NCBI RefSeq assembly: GCF_004379255.2
Contig: NC_056050.1
Location: 12,213,410 to 12,277,409, forward strand
From: Salvia splendens
Lineage: Eukaryota; Streptophyta; Magnoliopsida; Lamiales; Lamiaceae
Length of the DNA: 64,000 nucleotides
Direction: 5' to 3'
The translations under genes were made by a program, and so were the position numbers. Below are positions 32,403 through 42,037 of the stretch, piece after piece; the stretch's first letter is position 1; each line of letters begins with the position of its first letter. The notes beneath the pieces were generated by a model. It saw only the letters and a program-made list of their open reading frames with translations. It did not search any database and was not told the DNA's origin.

Positions 32403-32944
32403 GAGTTGAATGAATGAGAAATTTCATGGAGGTCTCTGATATCTATTCTAATAAACAAATAAATAGGGAGGACTGAGTGGGAACTGTTATGGTAAAAGGA
32501 GGAATCAACCAACCAAATCGAAAGCCGACGATGACGGATTGAATTCGGCTGCAAGTTATCAATAAGGACCAACGAAGGAGAAGGAAAAATACACAATGAG
32601 GTGAGTATTTTTTTTTGTGAAATCTCACTTTAACTGCTTTATTTTCCTTTTTTATCAAAAAAAATATATTTATTCTTGCTTATTTTATTCTTTTATCACT
32701 TCTCTATCTTATTCTTTCCTCTATTTATTCTCTCTTCTATTTATTTACTTTTCACTTAACTCCCTTAACATCATTTTCTTAAATCTCGCGCCCAAAGGAA
32801 ATGTCTCAGTTATAATTGGAAGAAGGAAGTATTATTCTTTATGTGAAATTTTTTTAATTAAATAATTCACCCAATAATTTTATTAGGCTAAAGAAGCTTA
32901 TTTTTCTTAAATTTTTAAATATAATATTGTGTTTGGCCTATTGT
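32403..32944. other. No gene seen
   Basis: AT-rich; 32403-32430 continues the duplicated segment that was split by the Harbinger element. The stretch near 32640-32840 resembles an eroded Stowaway-like copy. Confidence 0.45.
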
Positions 32945-33885
32945 AATACCGGTGTCCGTTTATCGAGAGCAGGCAATTGTCGTTGAAAGGCGGGTTGCAG
33001 ATTATTTTCCGACAACCATGTTGGGGCGAAACCACTATTCGGTGGTAATTTTATATGTGTAGATCTCTATTATTGACATTGCATAAGTACACAATTGCGA
33101 TTAGGCAACTGGAATACAGATGGTCGTTTGACCAATTCGATGAGTACTCCATATTGCAGAAACGACCAGACATGAGTGTGCAAAGAGGTTTTGTCGTGGG
33201 ATCATGGAGACTTCCCGTGACAAGTATCTAAAAAGACCCACCGCCGTTGATGCCCGATAATCTACGAAGTATTGAATGTATGCACTGGACATGGAAGAAC
33301 TGTCCTAGTGGTTGGAGAGGTGCTTACACTAGCGGGCACAAGAGATAACATCCTACCATCATTCTCGAAGTTGTTGTTAACTCTGGATATGACTTGTTTT
33401 ATTTGGTGTGTTTGGAGCGGGAAATGATATCAATGTGCTTAATCGATCAACGATTTTTGATGAAGTTTGTGTTAGTCAGGCCCCGACGATCGAATTTACT
33501 ACCAACCGACGACAATATAATATGAGCTACTACTTGGCAGCTGAGATTTATCCAAAGTGACCAATGTTAGTGAAGACGATTACATGTCCGAATAATCTGA
33601 AAAGGGTATTTTTTGCTCATAGTTAAAAAGGTGGTACAAAAGGACAATTATCAAAGATCCAGCGAGAGGGTGGTTCCGACCATGTATTGCCAAAGTGATG
33701 TACACATGTATAATCCTCCATACCATGATAATCAATGATGAATAATTTAGGATGTGCGATTGGGGAGATGAAGAACCGGGACCCAACTCGCAACAACCCG
33801 ACCAAAGGTCCGCTGCCAACAAACTTCCATTCACAAGGGGCGGGCTTATGGTCAACTCCAATACACTATGATCGAACAAATTTGG
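32945..33885 (+). pseudogene. PIF/Harbinger transposase (DDE, plant transposon protein type), decayed
   Basis: Read across three frames, the plus strand shows the ordered landmarks of this family. They are a start region with ERRVADYFP, then YLKRPTAVDA, then CMHWTWKNCPSGWRGAY (near the first catalytic Asp, which is lost here), then HPTIILEVV, then NDINVLNRS with the second catalytic Asp, then YNMSYYLAAEIYPK, and finally MYTCIILHTMIINDE close to the C-terminus. Many stops and shifts are present, so no enzyme can be made. It is the only transposase-related sequence for this superfamily in the window. Confidence 0.75.
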
Positions 33886-33889
33886 ACAT

Positions 33890-34237
33890 GCATTGATTAA
33901 AGTTTATTTATTAATTTAAATTAATGTAATTTTTGGTATTTCATTTTTGTAATTTTTGATATTGAATTTGATCATTATAGTTTTTGAGATGTAGTCAATT
34001 GTTAACTCATCCCTTAATTGCCAACTACAAATAATTTAAAATTATAGGAGTTTAGAGATCTAATGGTCTATAGATTGACATATGTAATTTCATTTTGGTA
34101 TTTCATTTTTCATTTTTATTATCTTTTCATTAAAAAGATAATAAAAATTATCAATTTAGGGTTTAAGAACACAATATTAATATATGTTTTGACTATGTTT
34201 TTATTTGTAGTTTGTAATTTTTTATTTTTAATTAATA
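33890..34237. other. AT-rich spacer, no gene seen
   Basis: About 75% A+T with no supported open frame. Confidence 0.5.
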
Positions 34238-34415
34238 CTCCCTCTGTCCTAAGATATTTGACTCATATACCACTTTGGGGTGTCCCAACATACTTGAGTC
34301 ATTTCTATTTATGGTAAAAATTTACTTTATTACCAACTCCACTTACACCACTAAACAACACCTCCTAAATTTTTGTGCCAAAAGAAATGAGTCTAATATC
34401 TGGGGACGGAGGGAG
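34238..34415. mobile_element. Stowaway-like MITE, 178 bp
   Basis: Ends ctccctctgtcct and ggggacggagggag, flanked by TA on both sides, which is the Tc1/mariner (Stowaway) pattern. Confidence 0.75.
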
Positions 34416-34689
34416 TATGAAGTAAGTAGTTTTTCTTTTGTTTTTATTCGATAATTGTGAAATTGAGTTGTGATTGAAAATGAGGCTAGCTGGAAAAAAT
34501 GGTTTTGTGGCTGATTTTAAGAATTGCATCAATGAGGAAAATTTTATTATAAAATTTAATCCTCCTAATTCAATGGTCACTATTTTTGCTCTCTTATAAT
34601 ATGATGAATGAAAAATATGGAAAAAAAGTGAAATATTGTGAAATGGATCGTAGAGGAAAAGGAGGGGAAATGAGATAAATTATGTATCT

Positions 34690-35939
34690 TCCACTATTCG
34701 ATCAAAAAGTAGAGCCACTATAAGGCGGACAAGCCCCCAATAGCCCCGCCCCTTTTTTGTCCACAACCCTAATTTTTTTATCCGCGCCAAAAAAAAAAGG
34801 TTTCCGCCACTATAGGCGGACACTTCCAATAGCCCCGAAATTTTATAACCAATTTTCATTTTAATTTTTTGTCCTTTAGTTTTAAAATCATCGAAATTTA
34901 AATAATTATAAAACGAGGTAATTGAGACCGAATATTCATTTTATTGGCAAAGATAAAATTATAAAACGAACATTTAAAACTAAATACAAATAAAAACGCC
35001 GCCACCGTCTAATCGGTGGCGGAGTCCGATTCCTCCTCTTCTTCTCCATCTCCCTCGTTGCCGCCGGCCTCCACTACCCCAGGACCCTCATCAGCCAAGC
35101 GTAGACGGTGCTGGATCCGAAGTATGAGGTCGGAGTATATATCCTTGACGAACGGGTCGGTCGCAACGGGCGTATCCGGTACGCCGGAACTGAGCAGACC
35201 CATCATCGTATCCAGTGTGTCTTGATCTGCTTCAGTGAAAGGAGAGTGGCTGGATTGGAAAGGGGTCTCCGGACGCGGATGGTTAAGTGCGTCAAGGTTG
35301 GGTCTGTAATCTCCAAACGCCGAGCGACTCAGATTCCTCTGCAAAGGTTGGGGCGTGGGAGAAGACCTCCACGGCTGAGATGGAGGAGGAGTTGGACTCG
35401 ATGCCCACGGCGGGGGAGATTGACTCCAACTCCATGGCTGGGACGGAGAGCTGCCATATCCCGACGGCGGAGAAGAATATCCTCCATATCCCGACTGCTG
35501 AGAAGGATAGCCGCCATATCCCGACGGTTGAGAAGAATAGCCGCCATATCCCGATGGCTGAGAAGGATTGCCGCCATATCACGATTCGTGCGAGCCGAGT
35601 GATTCGTCGTCTCCACCGTGCATTTTTAGAGAGTGAAAGTGTAGATAGTGAATGAATTGAGAGTGTGTGAAAATGGTGTAAATGGATGGTGGAGAAGTGG
35701 TATTTATAGGGTTAATTTTCGAACAAAAAAATCGAAGGGGGCGACCGGCGCGCCGATCGCCGGCGCTCCTATAGGCGCGGCGATGGGCAACTGGCGCGTC
35801 CTCGCACAAAAAACGCCGCTCGTCCGTCCGCCCCCTTCTTTTCATCCGCTTCGGGGCGGACGTCGCTCCCACTATAAGCCGCCCCGAGATCGCCCCCCCC
35901 GGAGCTATAGCCTCGGCTATACTATAGTGGATGCTCTTA
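34690..35939 (-). mobile_element. Probable Harbinger-related non-autonomous element next to the metacaspase
   Basis: The right end reads, inverted, GAGCATCCACTATAGT from about 35937. The left end has tagagccactataaggcgg near 34692. The motifs actata and gcggac recur at both ends. The TSD is unclear (TTA on the right). Its coding gene faces left. Confidence 0.5.
35009..35623 (-). pseudogene. Harbinger-type accessory ORF with GYGGY repeats, one stop
   Basis: ATG 35623; the frame is 205 codons to TAG at 35009-35011. Codon 15 is TGA (35579-35581), after which the frame is open. The N-terminal third repeats SGYGGYxSQPS about five times, a Tyr/Gly/Gln/Ser low-complexity segment. A Pro/Ser/Trp-rich middle and a compact acidic C-terminus follow (DPFVKDIYSDLILRIQHRL, then a Glu run). 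The SANT core found in the two other ORF1 genes is not visible, so the assignment rests on the element ends and overall style. Function unknown. Confidence 0.5.
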
Positions 35940-36024
35940 GAATAAAAAGAATACATAGGCCAAATAGAAAGTAAACATCCTACTCAAGTCGCCATACGAT
36001 TATACTTATACCTATACCCCGCAG

Positions 36025-36048
36025 TTGACCCCCTCTTTCTCTCTCTCT
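36025..36048 (+). promoter_or_regulatory. Possible W-box and CT-rich core promoter of the metacaspase
   Basis: TTGACC, the WRKY-factor core, followed by a C/T-rich run about 50-70 bp before the ATG. Short motifs, so suggestive only; a WRKY link would suit a defence-related gene. Confidence 0.3.
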
Positions 36049-36096
36049 CATATATCTGTAGAGGGACTTACACATCTGAACAATCAGTTTTGAATT

Positions 36097-38224
36097 ATGT
36101 TGATGCTAGTGAATTGCTCCGGCTGCCACACGGCCCTCCAGCTGCCCCGCGGCGCCACCTCAATCCGCTGCGCCGTCTGCCATGCCATCACCCGCATAGC
36201 TGATCCCCGGAGCGCCCCGCCCTCTCCCTACCTTCCCGCTACTTCCTCATCTTATAACAATGGATACAACAACAACTACTACCAACCTCATCCTCCGCCC
36301 GTCCCCGCCACCTCGAACCACAGCCAGAAGAAGGCAGTCATAATAGGGATCTCCTATAGGAACACCAAAAATGAGCTTAATGGATGCATCAATGACGCCA
36401 AATGTATGAAATATATGCTCATCAACAGGTTCAACTTCACCGAATCCTCAATCCTCATGCTTACTGGTAATCTTCTCTCTCTTTTTTCATACCCAATTTG
36501 GTGACTTTCCTGACTCATTCAAGGTTTGACTTCTTCATGTCAACTTGCCAGCTGAGCTTTTACAATTCCAATCAAATCATTTTATTAACTACCATATTTA
36601 TTTATGGACATTGCAAATTGAGATATATGAATTCAAAATGTGTGGATGAACCTTGCATGACAGGGTAATTATTTGCCTTTCCTGTTGGAAGATTCTTTAG
36701 TTCAGGGATTTCACTACAGTGAAATGACAGTTAGGTGTCTTTGAAAAGGAAAATAGATTAACAAGAAACTAGAGATGCATCTGCTTTTTTGACAATATTG
36801 TTAGAGAATTTGATTGCAATACAATGAGTTTGATTAGCTTCTAATAATTATCATAAACAGTATATATGCTGAATTAATTTAGCTTTTGACAACAATATTG
36901 AAAATGGTGTCACAAAGGTAAGGAATCATATACCCAGTTTTCTTTTTTTTTTCCCAGTTTTTCTAATTAAAAGATTTATTAAACAATAATTGGCTACGGA
37001 ATCTAATGGGAATATATTTTCAGAAGAGGAAACTGATCCCTACAGAATACCAACCAAACACAATATTAGGATGGCCATGTTTTGGCTCGTCAAAGGTTGT
37101 AAGTCAGGGGACTCACTGGTATTCCATTATTCCGGCCACGGGGCGCAGCAGCGGAACTATACTGGAGACGAGATTGATGGGTTCGACGAAACACTATGCC
37201 CTCTTGACTTTGAAACACAGGGGATGATCGTCGACAATGAGATCAATTCCAGTATCGTGAGGCCTCTCCCAGCCGGTGTGAAGCTGCACGCAATAATAGA
37301 TGCATGTCACAGCGGCACAGTGCTTGATTTACCCTATCTTTGCAGAATGGACAGGTTAGTTCTGGTAGATAGTAGGTCTGTGTTAAAATGCTAATTAATT
37401 TCCGATCCAAAATCTCAATTTTGTATGTTAAAATTATCAACACAAAGATATACGCATATCAACATGAGACTTTGATAATACTTACGTCTTTGTTTTGATT
37501 TGTATTGATAAAATCATGCCTTCGTGTTGGTAGTTTTAATACACAATATTGAAGTTCTGGGTTCTGGATCGGAGATTAGTTAGCATTTGATCACAACCCC
37601 AGGTAGATAATACTAAGATAGCAACTAGATGAAAGTTACAACATAGTTGCTACGTCTTCACAGAAATGGAAGGTACTCATGGGAAGACCATCGTCCTCCC
37701 TCAGGAGCGTGGAAAGGCACAAGCGGAGGCGAAGCCATATCCTTCAGTGGTTGTGACGATAATCAAACCTCTGCTGATACCGCTGTAACAAACTCTACGT
37801 TTTTTCTTTCAGAATCACTCTTCTTTTATATAATAAACTGATGAGGCAATTGAAAACCAAACAGGCTCTATCAAAGGTGACGTCTACAGGGGCAATGACC
37901 TATGCATTCATCCAAGCAATAGAAAAAGGGCAGGGAGCTACCTACGGGAGTATCTTGAACGCGATGAGGTCTACCATCCGGAAGACTAGTGAGGAGCTAG
38001 TTGCTGGAGGGGGTCCTGTCACAACACTACTCACAATGCTATTGACAGGGGGAAGTGGTGTTGGACTGAGACAGGTACGGCCGCACAGTTGCTAGCTACA
38101 TTGCGTCTTAATTTACATATTACTACAAAAGCCTAAATTACGATAAGATCATGTTGAATTGCAGGAACCGCAGCTTAGTTGTAACGAGCGATTTGATGTC
38201 TACATGAAACCATTTTCACTCTAA
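36097..38224 (+). CDS. MC1: Type I metacaspase with LSD1-type zinc finger, five exons
   Basis: Exons 36097-36466, 37024-37354, 37664-37784, 37865-38074 and 38165-38224, all GT-AG, join to 363 codons plus stop. Residues 7-31 form the LSD1-type finger (CSGCHTALQLPRG ... CAVC). A Pro/Asn/Tyr-rich prodomain follows, and the caspase-like domain starts near residue 80. The catalytic His is H162 (HYSGHG) and the catalytic Cys C218 (DACHSG). Type I plant metacaspases are calcium-dependent cysteine proteases cutting after Arg or Lys, and Arabidopsis MC1 promotes hypersensitive cell death. Length and exon sequence fit MC1 (367 aa). ATG 36103 is an alternative start two codons in. A TTGACC W-box-like site lies at 36025 and a CT-rich stretch at 36031-36048. 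No lesion seen. Confidence 0.93.
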
Positions 38225-38869
38225 GGAGACAGTATCTAGTTCCAAGTTAATGTCATGGATTGTTTCTGGTATCTGATTTATCTGGACTCACAGAAGTAAA
38301 TTTCTTCAACCTTTCTCAATTTCCTTTATTTATTAGATACACAGACTTTTCATTCCAGCATTTCCCTTTTACCTTTTGTTTCTTCTTGTGATATTTCTAA
38401 GGATTTGGCTATGCTATCTATCATAAATATATGGAAATTACTTTCAACAAGCATAGCTAATGTGATGAAGTTCTTTCATTCAATAGATAGTTTTCAATGC
38501 TTCCTCCTTTCTATATATAAGCATATAAATTCAAACAAAATTAGATATGAATCATATTTCCAAATGTGTAATACGAATAAGCTTAACCTGAGGAGGAGGT
38601 GGTGTTGCTTATCATCAAATGATACAATCAATCACAAAAAGAACAGAGCATACTTTTCACGTCGTGAGGCCTCAACGGTGAACTCCGTCTCCTGGACATT
38701 TCCTCGAACATGTTCAGCTCTCTCTCTTTAACCTTGTGTTTTTTTACTTCTGTTTCTTCCCGGAACTCCTTCCAAATCGCCAGTGTAGCCTCGGACTTGA
38801 ACGGTGCCGCGCAACCAGTCGATCGCACGATAAGCATCTTCGCGGTTAGCCATTGATGAAGCTGGTATA
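38225..38869. other. Metacaspase 3' flank, no other gene supported
   Basis: Probably includes the metacaspase 3' UTR. On the minus strand a 41-codon ORF (38853 to 38728) and overlapping helical frames exist but match nothing I know. The Retand-like element inserted just upstream of that ATG. Confidence 0.4.
38865..38869 (+). repeat. GTATA target duplication, left copy
   Basis: GTATA precedes the left LTR and follows the right LTR (45886-45890). Confidence 0.9.
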
Positions 38870-39504
38870 TGATGGGGTACGTACTAAACAAGCCCAATAG
38901 CAGTGACGGCCCATCAGCCCAAAGCCCAAGGAAGAGTATCAGTTCGGCATTACCAAAGAGTTCGGCCCCAGCCTACAGCTCGGTAAAAGCCGACCAATCA
39001 AGCTCTACTCTCAGATCGGCAAAAGCTGCTCGGCAATAGTTCAGCAGTTCGGTCTCAGTTTTCAACCGAACTGGGAGATAGTGGACTCATGCAGAACCTC
39101 CACGACCTCCACTACACGATCTATTTAGTGGTGGACCCATGTAGGATCTCATGACCTCCACGACATCCACGATCTAATTAGTGATGATGTAAGCCACGAC
39201 CTAATTAGTGATGATGTAAGCCACGACCTAGTTAGTGGTGATGCAAGCCACGATCTTAGTTCAATGTATAAATAGAACTTAGATCAGATAGACTAGGAAG
39301 GAGAAAAAAAGCTCTCTAGACATCAAAGATCATATAGCAAGTCTGTATTAGTAAGCTGTAAACCAGATCAAGCAATACAATCTTGCCCTCCTTTCTTCCC
39401 GTGGACGTAGATTTACCTCAGTAAATCGAACCACGTAATTCCTTGTGTCGTGATCTATATTCATTACCTGCATTTACTACCATCAAAAATTCGCCCAACC
39501 ATCA
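38870..39504 (+). repeat. Left LTR, 635 bp
   Basis: TGATGGGG ... ACCATCA. Contains three tandem copies of a roughly 29-bp unit (tagtgatgatgtaagccacg, about 39178-39250) and a TATA-like tataaatag near 39270. Confidence 0.92.
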
Positions 39505-39505
39505 C

Positions 39506-39523
39506 TGGCGCCGTCTGTGGGAA
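39506..39523 (+). other. Primer-binding site
   Basis: TGGCGCCGTCTGTGGGAA, 1 nt after the LTR, the usual Tat-clade primer site. Confidence 0.8.
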
Positions 39524-39579
39524 ACAGAGAACCAAATTTGTGATAAAGTGAGTTTTTGATCCTCTTCCACCAAAAAAAA

Positions 39580-40758
39580 ATGCATACCAGATCACGTAAC
39601 ACCCATAATACCGTTCGTGATAACCATGAGGAAGCTAGTCCAGCCCGCAGGTCTGGAAAACAGCCTCGGGAGAAATCTACTTCCAGTTCTCACGGAGAAG
39701 GAACAAACCGCTCAAAGACTCATCGCACCGAGTCTTCCCAGCAGCCCGATTTGAACGAGGCTGTCAAATTGTTTTTGGCCGAGAAGCAGGAAGAGTTCTT
39801 AATTTTCCTGCAAAAGGGCCAAAAGCCGGAGACGAAAACGGTGGATTCTCCCTCCTCATCCAGACATGAAAGTCACTACCGCAGTAGTGCCGTGTCTTCC
39901 AGGAAGAAGAATCCTCAACCCCGACATGTTCCTGTTCCTCCTCGGTACCGGAATCACAGGAGAACTCCATCTCCTCCATACCGAAGAGATGTCGGGTTCG
40001 CCATGTACGGAGCATTGAAGACTCCGTTCTCAGACGATATCACCCGAACTCCCTTACCACAGAACTACCGAACTCCGTCAATGACTTATGACGGGTTAGT
40101 GAATCCTCATGACTTCCTGGGACGCTATCAGTATAACATGGCGAACCAGGGTCTCAATGAGGTCCATATGTGCAAGCTGTTTCCCGAGCTGCTTATCGGG
40201 AACGCAAGAAGGTGGTTCGATAGCCTCCCCCAAGGCAGCATTAGATCTTACCGAGATCTAATGGATGCTTTCCACAGGAGGTTCTTTCAGAAAGCGGAAG
40301 CCCGAATCACTTCGGCTCAGCTGCTTTCTACACGTCAAGGTCGCGACGAAAAGATCAGCGACTTTATGACGAGGTTCCACAAGGAATGCCTACAAGTAGA
40401 TGATCTCAATGATCTACTTGTCATTTCGGCATTCCAAAATGGAATCCTGCCCGGAGCTCTCTACAGAAAGCTCGTGGAATGCAGTCCGCAAACAGCTCAA
40501 GAGATGTGGGACATTGCGGACCAGTTCTCCCGTGCCGATGAGGCAGACCGTCGCAAACGGTCTTTAGACAGCTCATCCCGAGGAGATGGGAGGAAGCCCG
40601 ATCATAGCGATCAGGGACATCCTCGCCGAACTCCTTTTGGCGATCAGGGACATCCTCGCCGAACTCCTTTTGAAAGGATTCAAAGGACTCCGGTGCAAGA
40701 CCGATTGGGGCCACGTCTCAATCCTGAGAAGCCGCCCGCCCGCCGTGATTCCGGTTGA
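39580..40758 (+). CDS. Retand-like gag (C-terminally fused by deletion)
   Basis: The ATG at 39580 (MHTRSRNTHN) is preferred over the frame opening at 39556. A Ser/Arg-rich basic N-terminus precedes the retrotransposon gag core (YDGLVNPHDFLGRYQYNM; HMCKLFPELLIGNARRWF; FHRRFFQKAEARI; FMTRFHKECLQV). A duplicated DQGHPRRTPF follows and then the frame ends at 40758, just past the deletion junction near 40735. The zinc knuckle that should follow is deleted. Gag builds the particle for reverse transcription. The frame is intact up to the junction. Confidence 0.85.
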   Translation: MHTRSRNTHNTVRDNHEEASPARRSGKQPREKSTSSSHGEGTNRSKTHRTESSQQPDLNEAVKLFLAEKQEEFLIFLQKGQKPETKTVDSPSSSRHESHYRSSAVSSRKKNPQPRHVPVPPRYRNHRRTPSPPYRRDVGFAMYGALKTPFSDDITRTPLPQNYRTPSMTYDGLVNPHDFLGRYQYNMANQGLNEVHMCKLFPELLIGNARRWFDSLPQGSIRSYRDLMDAFHRRFFQKAEARITSAQLLSTRQGRDEKISDFMTRFHKECLQVDDLNDLLVISAFQNGILPGALYRKLVECSPQTAQEMWDIADQFSRADEADRRKRSLDSSSRGDGRKPDHSDQGHPRRTPFGDQGHPRRTPFERIQRTPVQDRLGPRLNPEKPPARRDSG

Positions 40759-41128
40759 GATCGGCGTACCCAGTCCCCGAACTCTAAATTTCTCCTCAGA
40801 AATGAATGATGACGGACTGAGAGCCGAACTAGATCTGGCCGAAGAAAGAAGAGAATTGGCCTGCATAAAAGCAGCCAAGTACAAGGAGCAAGTAGCCCGG
40901 TATTATAACCAAAGGGTGAAAAAGCTGCAATTTCAAGTGGGAGATCTCGTCTTGAGAAACAACGAAGTAAGCCGAGCAGAAAAGCTGGGCAAACTCGAAC
41001 CCACATGGGAAGGTCCATATCGGGTGTCAGAAGTCCTCGGCAAAGGGTCTTATAAATTGACTCACATGTCAGGAGAACAAGTACCCCGAACATGGTACAT
41101 TTCCAACCTCAAGAAGTTCCATTTGTAA
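40735..41128 (+). pseudogene. Integrase C-terminal remnant
   Basis: AVIPVEIGVPSPRT begins the typical Tat-clade integrase tail, followed by ARYYNQRVKKLQFQVGDLVLR, WEGPYRVSEVLGKGSYKL and a stop after NLKKFHL at 41128. The catalytic core is missing. Gag sequence is fused directly upstream in a different frame. Confidence 0.85.
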
Positions 41129-41426
41129 GAGACAGTCCGGTCAGTCAGTCTTGTGTCTAGTTCGGTCCTAGGGGTATGTGCTTTCTTTGTTTTTTACTTG
41201 TTTTTCATGTTTGTCTATGTGCGTTTTGTTTGTCTATGTGCGTTTTGTCTGTCTATGTGCGTGTCGTCTCTTACAAATGTTACTGAGGTATCTTGTTCTT
41301 CGAAGGCTGATCCCCTTTTTAGAACATATATAAGCCAACGATTGTGAGTCCAAGCTTCTAAGGAGGATACAAGACCACAATTCAGCTTAAGAAACAAGCA
41401 GTTCGTCTGAAACGAACTGCAACAAA

Positions 41427-41659
41427 GGGAAAGTCCGATCCACGCGATAAAACTCGCCGAATTAGGACAAGGGAAAGTCCGATCCACGCGATAAAACTCG
41501 CCGAATTAGGACAAGGGAAAGTCCGATCCCCAAATTAGGACAAGGGAAAGTCCGATCCCCAAATTAGGACAAGGGAAAGTCCGATCCACGCGATAAAACT
41601 CGCCGAATTAGGACAAGGGAAAGTCCGATCCACGCGATAAAACTCGCCAAATTAGGACA
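41427..41659 (+). repeat. Tandem array of a 44-bp unit
   Basis: Four full units starting gggaaagtccgatccacg and two shortened 29-bp units, arranged full-full-short-short-full-full. Such arrays between pol and the antisense gene are a known habit of Tat-clade elements. Confidence 0.85.
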
Positions 41660-41666
41660 CAAGCTT

Positions 41667-41903
41667 AGTCCGGTCAAAGAAATTTACTTCATAAGACCAA
41701 AGACGAGTCCGGTCAAAGAAGTTTACTTCATAAGACCAAAGACGAGTCCGGTCAAAGAAGTTTATTTCATAAGACCGAGGACCAAGTCCGGTCAAAGAAG
41801 TTTACTTCATAAGACCAAAGACGAGTCCGGTCAAAGAAGCTTACTTCATAAGACCGAGGACGAGTCCGGTCAAAGAAGTTTACTTCATAAGACCGAGGAC
41901 GAG
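41667..41903 (+). repeat. Tandem array of a roughly 39-bp unit
   Basis: Six units starting agtccggtcaaagaag and containing acttcataagacc. Confidence 0.85.
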
Positions 41904-42037
41904 CACGATGAAATTTTTTCGCTGAGCTGTAAATACGCAGTGATAGAAGCGAAATGAAGATTTCATTTATTAAAACTTGTTCGGCATATAATTCTGCTGC
42001 CCTACGAGAAGGCGTTACGCTATTACAAAGGACTATT

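Noticed and set aside
35016..35655. Several open frames on the plus strand, including an Ile-Pro-Thr-Ala repeat protein
   Set aside because: They are mirror frames of the GYGGY repeats coded on the minus strand, where composition and the adjoining acidic C-terminus look natural.
38628..38897. Minus-strand 89-aa frame and overlapping 41-codon ORF from ATG 38853
   Set aside because: The longer frame runs through the border of the Retand-like LTR, so its N-terminus is not original. Neither peptide matches a family I know and both are short.
41153..41347. 64-aa plus-strand hydrophobic frame after the integrase tail
   Set aside because: Composed of imperfect gtctatgtgcgttttgt repeats; low-complexity sequence with no supporting similarity.
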